In this document: piece after piece, positions 8,558 through 15,607 of the stretch
How positions within the stretch are numbered: position 1 is the stretch's first letter
Layout of the letters: every line of letters begins with the position of its first letter
Origin: Mycobacterium sp. AZCC_0083
Lineage (GTDB): Bacteria > Actinomycetota > Actinomycetes > Mycobacteriales > Mycobacteriaceae
Direction of reading: 5' to 3'
Assembly: GCF_014202335.1 (NCBI RefSeq)
Contig: NZ_JACHGP010000033.1
Location: 1-40,327, forward strand
DNA: 40,327 bases
Translations under genes and position numbers: made by a program
Notes under the pieces: generated by a model
The model's database searches: none
What the model was told of the DNA's origin: nothing
Seen by the model: only the letters and a program-made list of their open reading frames with translations

Positions 8558-9660
8558 GCGAGTTGTGCCGCGGTGTAGTAGCCGGAGCCGACCAGGACCT
8601 GGTCGTAGTTGCCCTTGTCGACGCTGACGGGATCGAGCAGGAACGCCGGGACCACCTTCACGCCGTTGTCGTAGGTCTTGGAGTCGTTGACCTCGGGCTT
8701 GCCGCCGGTGAGCAGCGAATCCGCCATCTGCACTGCGGCTTTCGCGAGCTCGCGGGTGTCCTTGAACACGGTCTGCGTCTGCTCGCCTGCGATGATCGAC
8801 TTCACCGATGCGAGTTCCGCGTCCTGTCCGGTCACGATCGGCAGCGGGTTGGTCGGCGTGCCGTAGCCCGCGCTCTTCAACGCCGAGATGATGCCGAGCG
8901 ACATGCCGTCATAGGGGGACAGGACCGCATCCACCCGACCACTGGTGTAGGCCTTGCTCAGCAGGTTGTCCATCCGGGACTGCGCCAGGCCGCCATCCCA
9001 GCGCAGCGTCGCCACCTGGTCGAACGAGGTCTGGCCGCTCTTGACGACGAGCTTGCCGCTGTCGATGTAGGGCTTAAAGATGCTCATCGCGCCGTTGAAG
9101 AAGAACGTCGCGTTGTTGTCGTCGGGCGACCCGGCGAAGAGCTCGATGTTGAAGGGGCCCTTGCCCTGCGCGAGACCGAGCTTGTCGGTGATGTACGTCG
9201 CCTGCAGGACGCCGACCTTGAAGTTGTCGAACGTTGCGTAGTAGTTGACGTTTTCGGTGCCGCGGATCAGTCGGTCATAGCTGACCACGGGGATCTTCGC
9301 GTCCGCCGCGCGTTGCAGGATGTCGGTCAGCGACGAGCTGTCGATGGGTGCGACGACCAACACCTTGACGCCCTTGGTGATCATGTTCTCGATCTGCGAC
9401 ACCTGGTTCTGCACCACGTCGTCGCCGTACTGCAGGTCGGTGTCGTAGCCGAGCTTCTTGAACTGCTCGGACATGTTGTTTCCGTCGGCGACCCAACGCT
9501 CCGACGACTTCGTCGGCATCGCGATGCCCACCGTGCCGGTGCGTTCACCTCCGGTGCCGCCTTGACTGGCCTCGGGCGCCGTCGAGCGACCACAGCCGGC
9601 GCTCGTCAATGCAGCTGCGATGGCGAGTGCGCCCATCGCTCGAATGAAGCCTTTGCGCAT
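8554..9660 (-). CDS. chvE: multiple monosaccharide ABC transporter substrate-binding lipoprotein ChvE
   Basis: A 368-residue lipoprotein that captures aldoses outside the membrane for MmsA-MmsB. The N-terminus is a lipoprotein signal: basic M-R-K, a hydrophobic stretch, and the lipobox S-A-G-C with Cys23. The rest is a periplasmic-binding-protein I fold of the ChvE/xylose-binding branch, for example G-I-A-M-P-T-K-S-S-E-R-W near the start and V-T-G-Q-D-A-E in the second lobe. The ATG at 9658-9660 is chosen because GGAGG lies 6-8 nt upstream and the signal peptide begins there. The longer frame to 9732 runs back into operator O1. Known ChvE proteins bind several sugars including L-arabinose and D-xylose, and the araBDA neighbours point to pentoses here. 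Confidence 0.9.
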   Translation of the reverse strand: MRKGFIRAMGALAIAAALTSAGCGRSTAPEASQGGTGGERTGTVGIAMPTKSSERWVADGNNMSEQFKKLGYDTDLQYGDDVVQNQVSQIENMITKGVKVLVVAPIDSSSLTDILQRAADAKIPVVSYDRLIRGTENVNYYATFDNFKVGVLQATYITDKLGLAQGKGPFNIELFAGSPDDNNATFFFNGAMSIFKPYIDSGKLVVKSGQTSFDQVATLRWDGGLAQSRMDNLLSKAYTSGRVDAVLSPYDGMSLGIISALKSAGYGTPTNPLPIVTGQDAELASVKSIIAGEQTQTVFKDTRELAKAAVQMADSLLTGGKPEVNDSKTYDNGVKVVPAFLLDPVSVDKGNYDQVLVGSGYYTAAQLA

Positions 9661-9716
9661 GAAATCCTCCGGTTGATTTGCCTCCGAGCGCGGTCTCGCG
9701 GCTCGGACCGTGCGTG

Positions 9717-9722
9717 ATGTTA
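9717..9722 (-). promoter_or_regulatory. -10 box of the chvE-mmsA-mmsB promoter inside operator O1
   Basis: Read on the reverse strand, TAACAT is identical to the -10 box of the opposite promoter and lies in the same place within its operator. Transcription would begin near 9710, leaving a leader of about 50 nt with the GGAGG site. No good -35 exists 17-18 nt upstream, but a CRP-like site is centred about 40 nt from the start, the class II arrangement. An alternative pair, TTGACA (9768-9763) with CATCAT (9744-9739), is possible but weaker. Confidence 0.45.
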
Positions 9723-9731
9723 GCGCTAACA
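9718..9731. promoter_or_regulatory. LacI-family operator O1
   Basis: TGTTAGCGCTAACA is a perfect 14-bp palindrome with the central CG step typical of LacI-family operators. It covers the probable -10 box of the chvE promoter. The only LacI-family gene in the window (14579-15607) is the obvious candidate binder. Confidence 0.75.
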
Positions 9732-9742
9732 ATCGTCGATGA

Positions 9743-9758
9743 TGTGACGCGGCTCACG
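9743..9758. promoter_or_regulatory. CRP-like site 1
   Basis: TGTGA, six bases, TCACG: nine of ten half-site positions match the TGTGA-N6-TCACA pattern of cAMP-receptor proteins, including the mycobacterial one. It is centred at 9750.5, about 40 bp from the predicted chvE start, a class II activator position. A related copy lies 99 bp to the right. Confidence 0.45.
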
Positions 9759-9786
9759 CGTTTGTCAAGGGCTCCTGCACCCTGAA

Positions 9787-9800
9787 TATGAGCGCTCACA
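9787..9800. promoter_or_regulatory. LacI-family operator O2
   Basis: TATGAGCGCTCACA contains the perfect 10-bp palindrome TGAGCGCTCA and resembles the ideal lac-operator core. It lies between the two promoters, 69 bp centre-to-centre from O1 and 33 bp (about three helical turns) from O3, just upstream of the ytfQ -35 box. Confidence 0.65.
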
Positions 9801-9804
9801 CCAG

Positions 9805-9834
9805 TTGACATTCCGAAAATGTGAGCGTTAACAT
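9805..9834 (+). promoter_or_regulatory. promoter of the ytfQ-ytfR-ytfT-yjfF-lacI-araBDA operon
   Basis: TTGACA at 9805-9810 and TAACAT at 9829-9834 are separated by 18 nt, a near-consensus SigA-type promoter. Transcription would start near 9841. Operator O3 overlaps the spacer and the -10 box, so bound repressor would block RNA polymerase. Confidence 0.7.
9820..9833. promoter_or_regulatory. LacI-family operator O3
   Basis: TGTGAGCGTTAACA is a close relative of O1 with the same outer TGT...ACA arms. It overlaps the -10 box of the rightward promoter, as O1 does for the leftward one. Confidence 0.68.
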
Positions 9835-9841
9835 TCGATCG

Positions 9842-9857
9842 TGTAACGCGGATCACA
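9842..9857. promoter_or_regulatory. CRP-like site 2
   Basis: TGTAA, six bases, TCACA: nine of ten half-site positions fit the CRP pattern, and the interior ACGCGG is shared with CRP-like site 1. It sits just downstream of the predicted rightward start, where a bound protein would hinder rather than help that promoter, so it may be a diverged copy or a site for another factor. Confidence 0.35.
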
Positions 9858-9884
9858 CCGGACCAAGACATCGAAGGAGCTGTC

Positions 9885-10862
9885 GTGAAAAGGGTTCTAA
9901 CTGCGGTAATCGGGCTCGCCACGGTCAGCGTGCTGGCCGCGTGCGGAAGCGGGCAAGCGCCAGCCGGCGGCGGGTCCGACGGTGGCAAGCTGACCATGGG
10001 GTTCTCCCAGGTGGGCGCCGAGAGCGGCTGGCGAACGGCCAACACCAAATCCATTCAGGACGCGGCTGCGGCCGCTGGCGTGGACCTGAAGTTCTCCGAC
10101 GCCAACGGGGAGCAGGAGAACCAGATCTCCGCGATCCGCTCGTTCGTGCAGCAGCGTGTCGGCGTGATCGCCTTCAGCCCGGTGGTGCGCACCGGATGGG
10201 ACGCCGTGCTGCTCGAGGCCAAGAACGCAGGCATCCCGGTCATCCTCACCGACCGCGCTGTCGACACCCAGGAGAAGGACGTCTTCAAGACGTTCCTCGG
10301 CGCGGACTTCGTCCAGGAGGGCCAATGGGCCGGCGAGTGGGTGGTCAAGCAGTACGCATCAGCCCCCGGGCCGGTCAACATCGTCCAACTCGAAGGAACC
10401 ACTGGGGCCGATCCCGCCCTTGAGCGCAGTTCCGGGTTCGCCAAGGCCATCGCCGCGAACCCCAACCTCAGGGTGATCGCCTCGCAGAGCGGCGATTTCA
10501 CCCGCTCGGGTGGCAAGCAGGTGATGGAGGCATTCCTGAAGGCCAACCCGAAGATCGACATGGTGTTCGCGCAGAACGACGACATGGGGCTCGGCGCCAT
10601 CGAAGCCATCGAGGCGGCCGGGCTCAAGCCGGGGCAGGACATCAAGATCGTCGCGGTCGATGCGACGCACGACGGCATGCAGGCCCTCGCCGACGGCAAG
10701 TTCAACTTCCTCGTCGAGTGCAACCCGCTTCTCGGCCCGCAGCTGATGGACATCGCCAAGAAGGTGGCCGCCGGTGAGTCGGTGCCGACCCGCATCGTCA
10801 CCCCCGATCAGACCTTCGATCAGCAGCAGGCAGCGGCAGTGCTTCCCGACCGCAAGTACTGA
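9885..10862 (+). CDS. ytfQ: pentose/galactofuranose-type ABC transporter substrate-binding lipoprotein (YtfQ/AraU-like)
   Basis: A 325-residue secreted lipoprotein. The signal peptide ends in a lipobox L-A-A-C with Cys20, followed by a flexible Gly/Ser linker and a periplasmic-binding-protein I fold. Family features are L-T-M-G-F-S-Q-V-G-A-E-S-G-W-R at the start and V-A-V-D-A-T-H-D-G-M-Q-A in the second lobe, matching YtfQ, the galactofuranose-binding protein of E. coli, and the related arabinose-binding AraU of Shewanella. The GTG at 9885 follows GAAGGAG by 6 nt. It is first in the araBDA operon, so L-arabinose (perhaps furanose or short arabinosides) is the likely ligand; this is inference. 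Confidence 0.88.
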   Translation: MKRVLTAVIGLATVSVLAACGSGQAPAGGGSDGGKLTMGFSQVGAESGWRTANTKSIQDAAAAAGVDLKFSDANGEQENQISAIRSFVQQRVGVIAFSPVVRTGWDAVLLEAKNAGIPVILTDRAVDTQEKDVFKTFLGADFVQEGQWAGEWVVKQYASAPGPVNIVQLEGTTGADPALERSSGFAKAIAANPNLRVIASQSGDFTRSGGKQVMEAFLKANPKIDMVFAQNDDMGLGAIEAIEAAGLKPGQDIKIVAVDATHDGMQALADGKFNFLVECNPLLGPQLMDIAKKVAAGESVPTRIVTPDQTFDQQQAAAVLPDRKY

Positions 10863-10874
10863 CGCACAAAGACC

Positions 10875-10949
10875 GTCGATGCCGCCCGGGCGCCGGAAAC
10901 CCCCTCCCCCCAAAGGTGACCGGACCCCTAATCCCCGGGCGGCATCGAC
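10875..10949 (+). repeat. perfect 16-bp inverted repeat between ytfQ and ytfR (RNA hairpin)
   Basis: GTCGATGCCGCCCGGG at 10875-10890 is the exact reverse complement of CCCGGGCGGCATCGAC at 10934-10949, with a 43-nt C-rich loop. It lies 12 nt after the ytfQ stop and ends before the ytfR ribosome-binding site (GAAGGA, 10957-10962). In the mRNA it would form a very stable stem. There is no U-run, so a partial terminator or a 3'-end stabiliser for the ytfQ message is more likely than a full terminator. Such elements often raise binding-protein output over the rest of an importer operon. Confidence 0.8.
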
Positions 10950-10969
10950 TACTACCGAAGGATCCTCCG

Positions 10970-12502
10970 ATGACGACACCGCTAGTGGGGCCTTCCGACG
11001 CCCCGGTGGTCCGCATGCAGGACGTCACCATCGACTTTCCTGGTGTGAAGGCGCTCGACTGCGTTGACTTCCGGTTGCTGCCAGGCGAAGTCCACGCGTT
11101 GATGGGGGAGAACGGCGCCGGTAAATCGACGTTGATCAAGGCGCTGACCGGGGTCTACGACATCGATTCGGGCAGCATTACGGTCGATGGCGCCGAGCAG
11201 CGGTTCAGCGGCCCGAGGCAGGCGCAAGACGCCGGCATCAGCACCGTGTACCAAGAGGTCAATCTCTGCCCCAATCTGACTGTGGCAGAAAACATTCTGC
11301 TTGGCCGCGAGCCCCGCCGCCTCGGGCGGATCGACTACCGGGCGATGAACCGTCGTGCCGAGGAACTACTGGGTCAGCTCGACCTGACCATCGACCCCGG
11401 CTCGACCCTCGGCGACCACCCGATCGCCATCCAACAGCTCGTCGCCATCGCCCGGGCAACGGCGATCTCCGCGCGGGTGCTGATCCTCGACGAACCGACT
11501 TCCAGCCTCGACGCCGACGAGGTCGCCGAACTGTTCCGGGTGATGCGCCGCCTCCGCGACGGGGGCACGGCCATCCTGTTCGTGTCGCACTTCCTCGACC
11601 AGGTCTATGAGATCTCCGATCGGATGACGGTGTTGCGCAACGGCTGTCTGGTCGGTGAGTACCCAACGGCCACGCTGGACAAGGTCAGGCTGATCGCCGC
11701 GATGCTGGGCCACGAGCTCGAGCTGCTCGAGGAGATCGCGGACACCGTCGCCAAGAGTGGCCCCCACGCCGGGGAGCCCGTGCTCAGCGCCAAGGGCATC
11801 GGCCGAGCACCCGGGGTGCATCCCACCGACCTCGAGGTGCACCGCGGGGAGGTGGTGGGACTAGCGGGGCTGCTCGGTTCTGGCCGAACTGAACTGGCGC
11901 GACTGCTCTTTGGCGCCGACCGCGCGACCAGCGGTCAGATGTCGGTCAACGGTAAGCCGGCCGCGATCCGATCGCCGCGCGCCGCCATCGCGAAGGGGTT
12001 CGCCTTCTGCTCCGAAGATCGCAAGGCCGAAGGCATGATCGGCGAGCTGAGCGTGCGTGACAACCTGGTGCTGGCCCTGCAGGCCCGCCGTGGGTTCGCG
12101 CGCCCGTTGTCGAAGAAGACCAAGGACGACCTGGTGTGCCGTTACATGGAGGCGCTCGACGTCCGGCCCCGCGACCCTGGGGCGTTGGTGAAGAACCTCA
12201 GCGGCGGCAACCAGCAGAAGGTGCTGCTGGCGCGCTGGCTCATCACCGAGCCGCAGCTGCTCATCCTCGACGAACCCACCAGGGGGATCGACGTCGGCGC
12301 AAAGGCGCAAATTCAGAAGCTCGTCGCCGACCTGGCCGCCGACGGGATGGGGGTGGTCTTCATCTCCGCAGAACTCGACGAGGTCTCCCGAATCAGCGAC
12401 CGGATCGTCGTGCTGCGCGACGGGCACTGCGTCGCAGTGGTCGGGACGGCCTGCACCGTAAAGGAACTGACGTCACTCATCGCCGGAGGGACGCAGCCAT
12501 GA
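10970..12502 (+). CDS. ytfR: sugar ABC transporter ATPase (YtfR/AraV-like)
   Basis: A 510-residue ATPase with two fused ABC domains. Domain 1 has Walker A G-E-N-G-A-G-K-S-T (46-54) and Walker B V-L-I-L-D-E-P-T. Domain 2 has the altered P-loop G-L-L-G-S-G-R-T-E, the signature L-S-G-G-N-Q-Q-K and L-L-I-L-D-E-P-T-R-G-I-D. It energises the two-permease importer encoded next. The ATG at 10970 is preferred because GAAGGA sits 7 nt upstream. The longer frame to 10916 runs through the hairpin. Its stop overlaps the next start (ATGA 12499-12502). Confidence 0.9.
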   Translation: MTTPLVGPSDAPVVRMQDVTIDFPGVKALDCVDFRLLPGEVHALMGENGAGKSTLIKALTGVYDIDSGSITVDGAEQRFSGPRQAQDAGISTVYQEVNLCPNLTVAENILLGREPRRLGRIDYRAMNRRAEELLGQLDLTIDPGSTLGDHPIAIQQLVAIARATAISARVLILDEPTSSLDADEVAELFRVMRRLRDGGTAILFVSHFLDQVYEISDRMTVLRNGCLVGEYPTATLDKVRLIAAMLGHELELLEEIADTVAKSGPHAGEPVLSAKGIGRAPGVHPTDLEVHRGEVVGLAGLLGSGRTELARLLFGADRATSGQMSVNGKPAAIRSPRAAIAKGFAFCSEDRKAEGMIGELSVRDNLVLALQARRGFARPLSKKTKDDLVCRYMEALDVRPRDPGALVKNLSGGNQQKVLLARWLITEPQLLILDEPTRGIDVGAKAQIQKLVADLAADGMGVVFISAELDEVSRISDRIVVLRDGHCVAVVGTACTVKELTSLIAGGTQP

Positions 12503-13584
12503 TGAAGAGAATCGGCGCATCGCCACTGCTCTGGCCGGTCCTGGCGCTGGTCGCGTTGCTCGCCGTGAACGTCGTTCTGACGCCGACGTTTCTGAGCATC
12601 CGGGTGCAGGACGGCCACCTCTTCGGCAGCCTGATCGACATCCTGCGCAACGGCGCTCCCACGATGCTGGTGGCCCTCGGCATGACACTGGTCATCGCCT
12701 CACGGGGCATCGACCTGTCCGTCGGCGCCGTCGTCGCCGTCAGTGGTGCGCTCGCGTGTGCCCACATCGCCGCTTCCGCCGAACCGGCAAGCCCAGCCAC
12801 GGTGCTCACCGCGATGGGGATCGCCATGGCTGCCGCCGTCGTACTGGGGCTGTGGAACGGAATGTTGGTCTCCGTGTTCGGAGTTCAGCCCATCATCGCC
12901 ACCCTGGTTCTGATGACGGCGGGCCGCGGCATCGCGCTGTTCATCACCGACGGCCAGATCGTCACGACCACCAGCGCACCGTTCAAGATTCTTGGCGCTG
13001 GTTTCGCCTTCGGCCTTCCGGTGGCGATCCTGGTGAGCCTGGCGGTGTTCGCGCTGGTGGGTCTGCTGACCCGACGCACGGCGTTGGGCATGCTGCTGGA
13101 ATCGGTCGGCATCAACCCGGAAGCAAGCCGCCTGGCCGGAGTGCGATACCGCACCATCGTCTTCGCCGTGTACGTCTTCTGCGCGCTGTGCGCCGGAATC
13201 GCGGGCTTGATGATCGCGTCGAACATATCGGCGGCCGACGCCAACAACGCCGGGCTGTGGATCGAGATGGACGCCATCCTGGCGGTGGTGATCGGCGGTA
13301 CCTCGCTGCTGGGCGGACGATTCAGCCTGACCGGAACCATCCTCGGCGCGCTGATCATCCAGACCCTGACCACCACGGTGTACACCGCGGGGATCACCCC
13401 AGAGACCACCCTGGTGTTCAAGGCGTTGGTGGTGATTGCGGTGTGTCTGCTGCAGGCGCCCAAGTTCCGCGCGTTGCTCTCACGCAAACGGCGGCCACCG
13501 ACGCCAGCCGCGCCAGCTGCGAACGCCCCCGTGCAGTCCCTCTCGGTACCCGTTCCGCCGACCTCCGCAATGGCGACGAAATGA
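12499..13584 (+). CDS. ytfT: sugar ABC transporter permease 1 (YtfT/AraW-like)
   Basis: A 361-residue membrane protein of the ribose/galactofuranose permease family with about ten helices. Signature segments are G-M-T-L-V-I-A-S-R-G-I-D-L-S-V-G-A in the first third and W-I-E-M-D-A-I-L-A-V-V-I-G-G-T in the last. The Pro/Ala-rich C-terminal tail of about 35 residues is probably disordered. GGAGGG lies 8 nt before the ATG at 12499. A second ATG follows at once, so the exact first residue is uncertain. It pairs with the next permease, as YtfT does with YjfF. Confidence 0.88.
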   Translation: MMKRIGASPLLWPVLALVALLAVNVVLTPTFLSIRVQDGHLFGSLIDILRNGAPTMLVALGMTLVIASRGIDLSVGAVVAVSGALACAHIAASAEPASPATVLTAMGIAMAAAVVLGLWNGMLVSVFGVQPIIATLVLMTAGRGIALFITDGQIVTTTSAPFKILGAGFAFGLPVAILVSLAVFALVGLLTRRTALGMLLESVGINPEASRLAGVRYRTIVFAVYVFCALCAGIAGLMIASNISAADANNAGLWIEMDAILAVVIGGTSLLGGRFSLTGTILGALIIQTLTTTVYTAGITPETTLVFKALVVIAVCLLQAPKFRALLSRKRRPPTPAAPAANAPVQSLSVPVPPTSAMATK

Positions 13585-14582
13585 GCACCAGGACCGCGAC
13601 CCGGCCCCGAATCGACGTCGCCGAACTCGCCAGGCGCGTGCGAGGCCGCTACCTGTCACCACTCGCCTCGCTGGCGCTGTTCGTGGTGATGTTCACGGTG
13701 GTGGTCGTCCGCTACGACTTCGCCAGTCCGACCCAAGTCTTCCTGAACCTGTTGGTGGACAACGCCTATCTGATCGTCCTCGCCGTCGGGATGACGTTCG
13801 TCATCCTCACCGGCGGCATCGACCTCAGCGTCGGATCCGTCGTCGCGCTGTCCACCGTCATCGTCGCCACCACCCTTCGGGCCGGCTGGCCCATGCCGCT
13901 GGCCGTCCTCACCGTGCTGGTGGTTGGCCCGCTGCTCGGTCTGCTGATGGGCCTGGTCATCGAATACTTCGACGTGCAGCCGTTCATCGTGACCCTCGCC
14001 GGAATGTTCCTGGCCCGCGGGATGTGCTATGTCATCAGCGTCGACACCCTGCCGATCAAGGATCCGCTGCTGCGCCAACTCGGGCTGAACTACGTGTACC
14101 TGTACGAGGACAAGTTCATTCGGTGGACCGTCGTCATCGCCCTCGTGGTGGTCGTGATAGCCGTCTACGTGTTGCATCTGACCCGGTTCGGAAGGACGGT
14201 GTACGCCGTCGGCGGCAACCGGCAGTCGGCACAGCTGATGGGGCTCAACGCGTCAAGAGCCCGGGTGTCGGTGTACGCGATCAGCGGGCTCTGCGCGTCA
14301 CTGGCCGGATTGCTCCTCGCGGTGCAGAAGCTTTCCGGATACAGCCTCAACGGCATCGGTCTTGAGCTCGACGCCATCGCCGCCGCGGTGATCGGGGGCG
14401 TACTGCTGTCCGGCGGGGTGGGTTTCGTCCTCGGATCGGTGATCGGTGTGCTGGTACTCGGCACTATCCAGACGTTCGTCACGGCGGCGAACCTCGACTC
14501 GTACTGGACCCGGATCATGACTGGCGTCCTGCTGTTGGTGTTCGTCTTGGTTCAGCGAGTATTGGTGAGGAAGCCCGGATGA
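13581..14582 (+). CDS. yjfF: sugar ABC transporter permease 2 (YjfF/AraZ-like)
   Basis: A 333-residue membrane protein, the second permease of the YtfQRT-YjfF type importer. It has a 25-residue cytoplasmic N-terminus, then about ten helices with T-G-G-I-D-L-S-V-G-S-V and G-L-E-L-D-A-I-A-A-A-V-I-G-G-V. Two different permeases per importer distinguish this system from the single-permease MmsB type encoded divergently. The start overlaps the previous stop (ATGA 13581-13584) and the end overlaps lacI (14579-14582). Confidence 0.88.
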   Translation: MSTRTATRPRIDVAELARRVRGRYLSPLASLALFVVMFTVVVVRYDFASPTQVFLNLLVDNAYLIVLAVGMTFVILTGGIDLSVGSVVALSTVIVATTLRAGWPMPLAVLTVLVVGPLLGLLMGLVIEYFDVQPFIVTLAGMFLARGMCYVISVDTLPIKDPLLRQLGLNYVYLYEDKFIRWTVVIALVVVVIAVYVLHLTRFGRTVYAVGGNRQSAQLMGLNASRARVSVYAISGLCASLAGLLLAVQKLSGYSLNGIGLELDAIAAAVIGGVLLSGGVGFVLGSVIGVLVLGTIQTFVTAANLDSYWTRIMTGVLLLVFVLVQRVLVRKPG

Positions 14583-15607
14583 GCGAGAACGCAGCCCAGC
14601 CCATGGCGCAGAAACCGGTGATGGCCGACGTGGCGAAGCTCGCCGGCGTGAGCCACCAAACGGTATCGCGGGTGATCAACGGCGCGTTGAGTATTCGGCC
14701 CGAGACGAAGGCGCGGGTCGAGCAGGCCATCGAAGCACTCGGGTACCGGCCCAACACCGCGGCGCGTGCGCTGGTCACGAGACGTTCTGGAATCATCGGG
14801 ATCGTCGGCACCAACAGCGGGCTGCACGGGCCGTCGAGCATTCAGCGCTCCGTGCAGGAGGCCGCCCGCGCGGCGGGCTACTTCTCCAGCCTGGTGCCCC
14901 TTGCCGTGGTCACCCGCGAGGAACTCGCCAGCGCCCTGGATCATCTCGAGCGTCAGTCGGTCGAGGCGATCGTGATGATCGCGGCCCAGGAGGATGCCCT
15001 CGCCGTCGTGCACTCCGCAAATGCCGGGTCGCCGTTGATCGTGGTCGAAGGCGATCTGTCGGGTCGCGGGCTCAGTGTCGGCGTCGACCAGATCGATGGG
15101 GCGCGCCAAGCCACCCAACACCTCATCGACCTCGGGCACCGCGCCATCCACCACATCTCGGGCCCCCTGAACTACACCGAGGCCAAGGGTCGTCGCACCG
15201 GCTACGAGGAAACCATGCGAGCAGCCGGGCTCACTCCCTTGGAGAACTGGGAGGGTGACTGGACACCCGCCCGCGGCTACGAGCTTGGTCTCGAGCTGGC
15301 CCGAAAGGGCGATGCGACAGCGGTATTCGTGGCCAACGACCAGATGGCCATCGGGGTGTTGCACGCGCTCGCCGAAGCCGGACTGCGGGTGCCGGACGAC
15401 ATCAGCATCGTCGGGTTCGACGACATCCCCGAAGCCGGCTATCTCAATCCGGCGCTGACCACCGTTCGGCAGGACTTTCAAGCCATCGGTCGACGTGCGA
15501 TCGATCTGGTGATGGCCACTCTGGACGGTTCGACAACCAACGTGCCGCTTCTTCCCGCCGAACTGATCATCCGCGACAGCACCGCACAGCTTCAGGAGAC
15601 GCCATGA
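14579..15607 (+). CDS. LacI-family transcriptional regulator of the arabinose locus
   Basis: A 342-residue DNA-binding repressor. The N-terminal helix-turn-helix at 15-36 reads A-D-V-A-K-L-A-G-V-S-H-Q-T-V-S-R-V, followed by the hinge helix (P-N-T-A-A-R-A-L) and a periplasmic-binding-protein-like sensor domain ending in D-D-I-S-I-V-G-F-D-D-I-P-E. It lies inside the operon it probably controls, with 4-nt overlaps on both sides, so it would repress its own synthesis until the sugar signal appears. The three palindromes at 9718, 9787 and 9820 are its likely operators. The effector is unknown; L-arabinose or a phosphorylated intermediate are the natural candidates. Confidence 0.92.
   Translation: MSENAAQPMAQKPVMADVAKLAGVSHQTVSRVINGALSIRPETKARVEQAIEALGYRPNTAARALVTRRSGIIGIVGTNSGLHGPSSIQRSVQEAARAAGYFSSLVPLAVVTREELASALDHLERQSVEAIVMIAAQEDALAVVHSANAGSPLIVVEGDLSGRGLSVGVDQIDGARQATQHLIDLGHRAIHHISGPLNYTEAKGRRTGYEETMRAAGLTPLENWEGDWTPARGYELGLELARKGDATAVFVANDQMAIGVLHALAEAGLRVPDDISIVGFDDIPEAGYLNPALTTVRQDFQAIGRRAIDLVMATLDGSTTNVPLLPAELIIRDSTAQLQETP

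Noticed and set aside
5780..9660. Calling the ChvE-MmsA-MmsB importer a dedicated D-xylose system
   Set aside because: No xylA or xylB gene is present. The family takes several aldoses, and the shared control region is with araBDA.
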